Below, in pieces: positions 60,018-64,000 of a DNA stretch of 64,000 nt. The position numbers were made by a program, and so were the translations under genes. Below the pieces are notes generated by a model that searched no databases, had not been told where the DNA came from, and saw nothing but the letters and a program-made list of their open reading frames with translations. Origin of the DNA: Pseudomonas cedrina subsp. cedrina. Lineage in GTDB: Bacteria > Pseudomonadota > Gammaproteobacteria > Pseudomonadales > Pseudomonadaceae. The stretch is taken from NCBI RefSeq assembly GCF_001983175.1, contig NZ_MNPW01000012.1, positions 178,074 through 242,073 on the forward strand, read 5' to 3'. Numbering within the stretch: position 1 is the stretch's first letter; each line of letters begins with the position of its first letter.

Positions 60018-60335
60018 ATGTTGGATTTAAGCTTCAGCAAGCCTAGCGAGGTCGTCAAGCGCCTCTGCGATCGCTTGCGTACAGAGCGCTTGGCGCTGGA
60101 CATGACACAAGCCGACTTGGCCGGACGTGCCGGCATTGGCACAAACACCGTGTCCAACCTTGAAGCAGGGCGCAATGTTGGATTCGAGAACGTCGTTCGT
60201 GTGGCGATGGCTCTTGGTCGAACCAAGGAACTTGAAGGCCTGTTCCTGCCAAAGCTGGACAGCATCGAGGATATTCGGCGCTACGAAAACAGCGCCAATC
60301 GTCTGCGTTCAAAGAGGAAGCCCGGCAATGCTTGA
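60018..60335 (+). CDS. hipB: HipB-type antitoxin (XRE helix-turn-helix)
   Basis: 105 residues from the ATG at 60018; an ATG at 60000 (16 nt after the predicted transcription start) would add six. Five-helix XRE domain: LRTERLALDMTQADLAGRAGIGTNTVSNLEAG, in which QADLAGRAGI and NTVSNLEAG form the HTH; a basic C-tail NRLRSKRKPGNA follows. HipB neutralises HipA and represses the operon. The stop overlaps hipA by eight bases. The inverted repeat across the promoter is its predicted operator. Confidence 0.83.
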   Translation: MLDLSFSKPSEVVKRLCDRLRTERLALDMTQADLAGRAGIGTNTVSNLEAGRNVGFENVVRVAMALGRTKELEGLFLPKLDSIEDIRRYENSANRLRSKRKPGNA

Positions 60336-61602
60336 GCAGGTAAACGTCTTCTACGAGGGCTGGGGTGAGCGATGGCAATGGGGCACGCTGGTCTCCACGA
60401 CTGCCCTGACCGGTCGCCCGCTGATCGTGTTCCAGTACAGCAATGAAGCCAGGCAAAGGCGCTTGGAGCTGTCCTCCTACACGCTTGCGTTGGAGGGGGC
60501 TCAGTTGCGCCGGGATTTTCCAGACCACCAACTGTACTTGCCAGGACCTGTTTACGACTCCTTGCCCGATGGGTGGGGCATGTTGCTGATGGACCGTATG
60601 TTCAGGCGCCGCGGGCTCACCACGGCGCGCATCGGCCCACTGGAACGGCTGGCATACATCGGTTGCAACGCAATGGGAGCCATGACGTTTGAGCCCGTGG
60701 CACCAGAAGGGCAGGTGTCTGAAGTGCATATCCCGCTGGAGCAGCTTGCCGCCGAAGTGCAGGAAGTGCTCCATGGAGACGGCGGCGAGTTCCTGCAGAC
60801 GTTGCTGCTGGTGGGTGGCTCGCCTCAAGGTGCAAGGCCCAAGGCCCTCGTCTATCGCGATCCAGAAACCGGCCGTTTTACCACTGCCTTTACGGCGGGC
60901 TTTGAAGCTTGGTTGGTCAAGTTCCCGGCGAAAGACGAGCATGCCGAGGTGTGTGCTATCGAGATGGTCTACGCCGAGTGCCTGCGCATGTGCGGCATCA
61001 AGACCCCTGACACGCAATACTTCAGTCTGCCTAATGGGTTGGCTGCGTTTGCCAGTAAGCGATTTGACCGCCGGGATGGTCTGCGCGTACCGATGCAAAG
61101 CCTCGCGGCCTTTACGGGGACAAATTACCGGTCTCCGGGGGTGTTGGACTACGTCAACTTCTTGCGGGCAACACAGATGTGTACCAACGACGTGCGAGAG
61201 ATGGCGGTGGCCTTCGAACGTGCCGTCTTCAATGTTGCATTCAACAACCGAGACGATCATCCCAAGAACTTCGCCTACATCATGTCGCAAGACGGTCAGT
61301 GGAACCTGTCACCGGCTTACGACGTGACCTTCTGCGAGGGACCAGGTGGATACCACCAGATGGATGTGATGGGTGAAGCGCTGGCGATTTCCCGCACGCA
61401 AATGCTTCGGCTTGCCGAGGAAGCCGAGGTGCCCCCGGAGGTTGCAGGCAGAGTGATTGACGGCGTTTGTGATGTGGCGGGCCGGTTTGCGAGCATCGCA
61501 GAGAACCTCTATCCACAGGTTATTACTCAAGACACCTTGCGCACGATTCAAGGTTGCATCGATCAGAACGTAGCGCGGTTACACCGCGGTCATGCGCAAT
61601 GA
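60328..61602 (+). CDS. hipA: HipA-type serine/threonine kinase toxin
   Basis: 424 residues from the ATG at 60328 (GAGGA about 9 nt upstream). N-terminal subdomain with LPGPVYDSLPDGWGMLLMDR, Gly-rich loop LLVGGSPQGARPKALV, kinase core with VAFNNRDDHPKNFAYI (catalytic Asp and the Asn-x-Asp-Asp-His motif) and SPAYDVTFC (metal-binding Asp in place of DFG). E. coli HipA phosphorylates glutamyl-tRNA synthetase and slows translation; the target of this subgroup is unknown. Slightly shorter than E. coli HipA (440). Likely a mobile toxin-antitoxin module, followed directly by copy 2 of the interspersed repeat. Confidence 0.86.
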   Translation: MLEQVNVFYEGWGERWQWGTLVSTTALTGRPLIVFQYSNEARQRRLELSSYTLALEGAQLRRDFPDHQLYLPGPVYDSLPDGWGMLLMDRMFRRRGLTTARIGPLERLAYIGCNAMGAMTFEPVAPEGQVSEVHIPLEQLAAEVQEVLHGDGGEFLQTLLLVGGSPQGARPKALVYRDPETGRFTTAFTAGFEAWLVKFPAKDEHAEVCAIEMVYAECLRMCGIKTPDTQYFSLPNGLAAFASKRFDRRDGLRVPMQSLAAFTGTNYRSPGVLDYVNFLRATQMCTNDVREMAVAFERAVFNVAFNNRDDHPKNFAYIMSQDGQWNLSPAYDVTFCEGPGGYHQMDVMGEALAISRTQMLRLAEEAEVPPEVAGRVIDGVCDVAGRFASIAENLYPQVITQDTLRTIQGCIDQNVARLHRGHAQ

Positions 61603-61653
61603 TCAGGCTGAACAGCCCACCCGACGACGCCTAACGACTCTCAGGATCCCCAA
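61600..61653 (+). repeat. Imperfect 53-bp direct repeat, copy 2
   Basis: Begins within the hipA stop codon and matches 47151-47203 with about seven mismatches and a one-base gap, same orientation, 14.45 kb apart. Confidence 0.55.
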
Positions 61654-61810
61654 GCCTTCGAGCAAGCTTTCCAGACTCATTTTCACTACAGCCCGATGAC
61701 GCTCAGTGCCTGACGATATCTCTCAATCCCCCGTGCCAACATTCAAATTCCACTTCTCTGCAACGCAGCCAAGAAATAGGATTAACCTCCATTACCAAGG
61801 AGTTCACCTG

Positions 61811-62422
61811 ATGAAATTGATCGGCATGCTCGATTCCCCATATGTTCGACGTGTGGCTATTTCGCTGGAGGTACTGGGGGTCTCGTTCGAACATGCCGCA
61901 CTTTCGGTATTCAGCGAGTTCGAAGCATTCGGTGCGATCAACCCGGTGGTAAAAGCACCGAGTTTGGTGCTGGATGATGGCAACGTGTTGATGGATTCGA
62001 CGCTAATCATCAACTATTTCGAGGCGTTGAGCCCGGCTGAGCGAAAATTAATGCCGCACGAGGCCTTGCCTTTGGCCGCTTCGCTGCGCAGCTTAGGGCT
62101 GGCACTGGCCGCCTGCGAAAAGGCAGTGCAGATCGTCTACGAATATCAGCTGCGACCGGAGGAAAAACGCCATCAGCCCTGGCTGGAGCGGGTAACCAGG
62201 CAGTTGTTGGCTGCTTGTCGCGCATGGGATACCCAATTGTCGGGGCGACAACCGGTTGCATCAGATCGGCCAGATCAGGTCGACATCACCAGCGCCGTCG
62301 CCTGGTCGTTCATTCAGTTGATGGTCGCTGATGTGGTCAGGGCGGATGCTTTTCCAGCATTGCAGGCACATGCGGCACGCTGGGAAGCTACCGAGCTATT
62401 TAAGCGCTACCCCCAGGTTTGA
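61811..62422 (+). CDS. Glutathione S-transferase-like protein
   Basis: 203 residues from the ATG at 61811 (AAGGAG 9 nt upstream). Thioredoxin-like N-domain: MKLIGMLDSPYVRRVAISLEVLG, NPVVKAPSLVLDDG with the cis-Pro-type turn (here KAPSL, where cis-Pro is usual), and DSTLIINYFE with the glutathione-binding Asp-Ser. All-alpha C-domain from about residue 85. The active-site position (SPYVRR) is a Ser-type GST. Role: conjugation or reductive removal of an electrophile; no pathway partner is adjacent. Single gene. Confidence 0.85.
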   Translation: MKLIGMLDSPYVRRVAISLEVLGVSFEHAALSVFSEFEAFGAINPVVKAPSLVLDDGNVLMDSTLIINYFEALSPAERKLMPHEALPLAASLRSLGLALAACEKAVQIVYEYQLRPEEKRHQPWLERVTRQLLAACRAWDTQLSGRQPVASDRPDQVDITSAVAWSFIQLMVADVVRADAFPALQAHAARWEATELFKRYPQV

Positions 62423-62527
62423 TGCGCCAGAGCCCTGATGGTTAGTCTTCCACCAGGGAGGAGGACTGTTGGCTGTTGGACGAATAGGCCTCTCTCAGCA
62501 TATAGCACAGGTACAGGGCCGACAGGA

Positions 62528-62895
62528 TCATCGCGGTGCGATCACTTCATACTCGCCACGCACAAAGGGCAGGGCCTGGTCCTGGTAGTGCCGGTTGAAG
62601 GGGACGCCGCTCTGCCCCACTGGCAGCACCCATGCGCCTGTTCCGGCATCGCCAGGCCGATCACCCGGCGCGTTGAAGGGCCCTAGGTGACCAACCAAGG
62701 CGCCGCGCTCAGCGGCGCAGAGAAATTGTTCGACACTTCGTGGCTGCCGGGTACCGAGTAAGGGCCCACGTCAAGCAGCGGCGCCAGCAGTTTTTGACTG
62801 CCCAGCGGATGCATCTGAGTCAGTGGGTGCGCTTGCCCCATTGCCAATGTGCGGTGTCGGTGCCGAGGGTGGCCTGCAGGTGCGCAACGCAAAAG
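62528..62895 (-). pseudogene. Decayed C-terminal fragment of a penicillin-acylase-family (S45) gene
   Basis: Reading the minus strand, three consecutive frames together give the C-terminal end of a penicillin/acyl-homoserine-lactone acylase beta chain: TAHWQWGKRTH then a stop (62820-62822); next frame MHPLGSQKLLAPLLDVGPYSVPG and VSNNFSAPLS...PWLVT, an amber codon (62683-62685), GPSTRRVIGLAM; third frame from about 62630 VLPVGQSGVPFNRHYQDQ and FVRGEYEVIAPR to the natural stop. At least two frameshifts and one in-frame stop, and no N-terminal part, so it cannot be functional. It lies in the 606-bp stretch 62423-63028 that otherwise holds only the promoter of the next gene. Confidence 0.78.
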
Positions 62896-62956
62896 GACTA
62901 AATCTCTCACGATCAGATTTCGAAATATCAACTCTGAAACAAATTCATACATTTAA

Positions 62957-62985
62957 TTGACGCCACTATATCGCCACCCTATGAT
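62957..62985 (+). promoter_or_regulatory. Predicted sigma-70 promoter of the two-partner secretion gene
   Basis: TTGACG (62957-62962), 17 bp, TATGAT (62980-62985); start near 62992, 37 bp before the ATG. The preceding DNA is A/T-rich. Confidence 0.65.
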
Positions 62986-63028
62986 CGCCGCAAAATGATG
63001 GCACTTTGCCATGTAGAGGGATCTAGCG

Positions 63029-64000
63029 ATGTGGCGTTCGGTACGTTGGACGGGACTCGGCCTGTTATCCGCTTTTTTTTGCCTTGGCGCAGCAGGCATG
63101 GCGCAAGCCGCGACCCCGCAGAACACGCCAGGCGTCACCGACCTGATCCGCGACCGCCAGGACCGCCTGCTCGAGGAGCAACAACGCCGCCTCGAAGACC
63201 TCAAGGACCTGCCCGGCAAAGCTGCTGCTCCAGCCAAGCCGGCGGCACCCGCCGACACCCGCTGCTTCGCGATCAACACCATCGAGCTCACCGGCGCCGA
63301 CGCCCTGTCCGAATCCGAGCGCACCGGCCTGCTCAAACCCTACATCGGCCAATGCCTCGGCGTGCCGCAGCTCAATGACCTACTTAAAGTCATCACCGAC
63401 CACTACCTGGCCAAAGGTCTGGTCACCAGCCGCGCCTACTTGCCGCAACAGAACCTCGCCAGCGGCAACCTCGAGGTGCGAGTGGTGGAAGGCCGCCTGG
63501 AAGGGCTGAAGGGCGCCGAAGGCAGCGGCATCACCGACCGCCAACTGGCGATGAGCTTCCCCGGCAAACCGGGCGAGCTGCTCAACCTGCGCGAGATCGA
63601 GCAGATGGTCGACCAGTTGAACCGCCTGCCATCGAACCAGGCGCAGATGGAACTGGCTCCCGGCAAGGCCGTCGGTGGCAGTGATGTGCTGGTCAAGAAC
63701 ACCCCGCAAAAACCCTGGCGCGTCGGCCTGTCCCGCCACAACGGCGGCCAGCGCAGCACCGGTGAGCAGCAGTGGGGCGCCAGCTTCGATTGGGATAACC
63801 CGCTGGGCCTGGCGGATCAATTGTCCCTGCGCGGCGGCCACGATGCGGTCAGCGATCACCAGAAAACCTCGCGCAACTCGATGCTCAATTACAACCTGCC
63901 CTTCGGCTGGTGGAACCTCAATTACAGCTACAGCGAAACCGAATACCGTTCCCTGGCCCAGGCCAGCGGTTTCAACTTTAAGCAATCGGGCGACAGCGAG
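63029..64000 (+). CDS. ShlB/FhaC/HecB-family outer-membrane transporter (TpsB), 3' end outside window
   Basis: 324 codons visible, open at the right edge. Signal peptide about 1-27 (WTGLGLLSAFFCLGAAG...MAQA), a Glu/Arg-rich linker helix (IRDRQDRLLEEQQRRLEDL), POTRA region beginning CFAINTIELTGADALSESE near residue 78, a second POTRA-like stretch (TSRAYLPQQNL, LEVRVVEGRLEGL) and the first barrel strands (WRVGLSRHNGGQRSTGEQQ). TpsB proteins export large TpsA adhesins or haemolysins, whose gene would be expected just beyond the window. GAGGG lies 7-8 nt before the ATG. Family members are about 550-570 residues, so roughly 240 are missing. Confidence 0.9.
   Translation, partial: MWRSVRWTGLGLLSAFFCLGAAGMAQAATPQNTPGVTDLIRDRQDRLLEEQQRRLEDLKDLPGKAAAPAKPAAPADTRCFAINTIELTGADALSESERTGLLKPYIGQCLGVPQLNDLLKVITDHYLAKGLVTSRAYLPQQNLASGNLEVRVVEGRLEGLKGAEGSGITDRQLAMSFPGKPGELLNLREIEQMVDQLNRLPSNQAQMELAPGKAVGGSDVLVKNTPQKPWRVGLSRHNGGQRSTGEQQWGASFDWDNPLGLADQLSLRGGHDAVSDHQKTSRNSMLNYNLPFGWWNLNYSYSETEYRSLAQASGFNFKQSGDSE

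Noticed and set aside
62442..62531. 29-codon frame overlapping the end of the acylase pseudogene (MILSALYLCYMLREAYSS)
   Set aside because: Could be a tiny membrane peptide, but it is tied to a dead gene and has no other support.
1..64000. tRNA, rRNA, CRISPR, integrase or insertion-sequence genes
   Set aside because: None of the characteristic sequences or repeat-spacer patterns was seen on reading both strands; short RNAs could still be missed without a covariance search.

Overview
The window is high-GC DNA that reads as a chromosome segment of a fluorescent-group Pseudomonas. The pointers are palindromic REP/REPIN elements of the pseudomonad type, a homoprotocatechuate (hpa) gene set with close relatives in that genus, and many catabolic operons each paired with its own AraC, IclR, MarR or LysR regulator. 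No rRNA, tRNA, CRISPR array, transposase or integrase was recognised.

Layout. (1) 0-1.1 kb: 5' part of an FAD amine/amino-acid oxidase gene running off the left edge. (2) 1.3-10.9 kb: meta-cleavage pathway for 3,4-dihydroxyphenylacetate. The minus-strand operon is hpaG1-G2-E-D-F-X-H-I, with hpaA divergent and two hpaR paralogues at the borders. TTAA-N4-TTAA operators cover the hpaG promoter and precede hpaR1. The hydroxylase hpaBC is not here. (3) 11-15.8 kb: FeaR-like regulator, aromatic-type outer-membrane channel, MFS transporter and amidase. (4) 15.9-22.8 kb: cytochrome b561, class-III aminotransferase plus aldehyde dehydrogenase with a divergent FeaR-like regulator, and a chemoreceptor. 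(5) 23.2-28.3 kb: amino-acid/amine permease, aldehyde dehydrogenase, outer-membrane barrel, IclR regulator. (6) 28.6-38.2 kb: an unusual catabolic block: ThDP decarboxylase, aldehyde dehydrogenase, SDR without the YxxxK motif, seven-Asp-box propeller, one-domain VOC protein with a full extradiol-type residue set, PF06684 protein, MhpA-like monooxygenase, MhpD-like hydratase and a FeaR-like regulator. This is my best candidate for an undescribed pathway. (7) 38.4-40.8 kb: two small unknown genes and an AdeRS/BaeSR-like two-component system. (8) 41-47 kb: AraC regulator and an ornithine-cyclodeaminase-like protein, RidA, FAD oxidase, hydrolase and MFS exporter. (9) 47.4-49 kb: WYL regulator with a medium-chain reductase. 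(10) 49.2-59.7 kb: a complete non-phosphorylative L-rhamnose operon of nine genes with a divergent LysR regulator. (11) 59.9-62.4 kb: hipBA toxin-antitoxin pair with an autoregulatory-looking promoter, then a glutathione S-transferase-like gene. (12) 62.5-64 kb: a decayed penicillin-acylase gene and the start of a two-partner-secretion transporter gene that runs off the right edge.

How the parts fit. The segment is largely a store of peripheral routes for amines, amides, aromatic acids and sugars. Several routes (amine oxidase, aminotransferase plus aldehyde dehydrogenase, amidase) could deliver aryl-acetates toward the hpa funnel, but that link is inference. The rhamnose operon is self-contained and yields pyruvate and L-lactate. 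An imperfect 53-bp direct repeat at 47.15 and 61.60 kb brackets the WYL/reductase pair, the rhamnose operon and hipBA, which may mark one acquired block.
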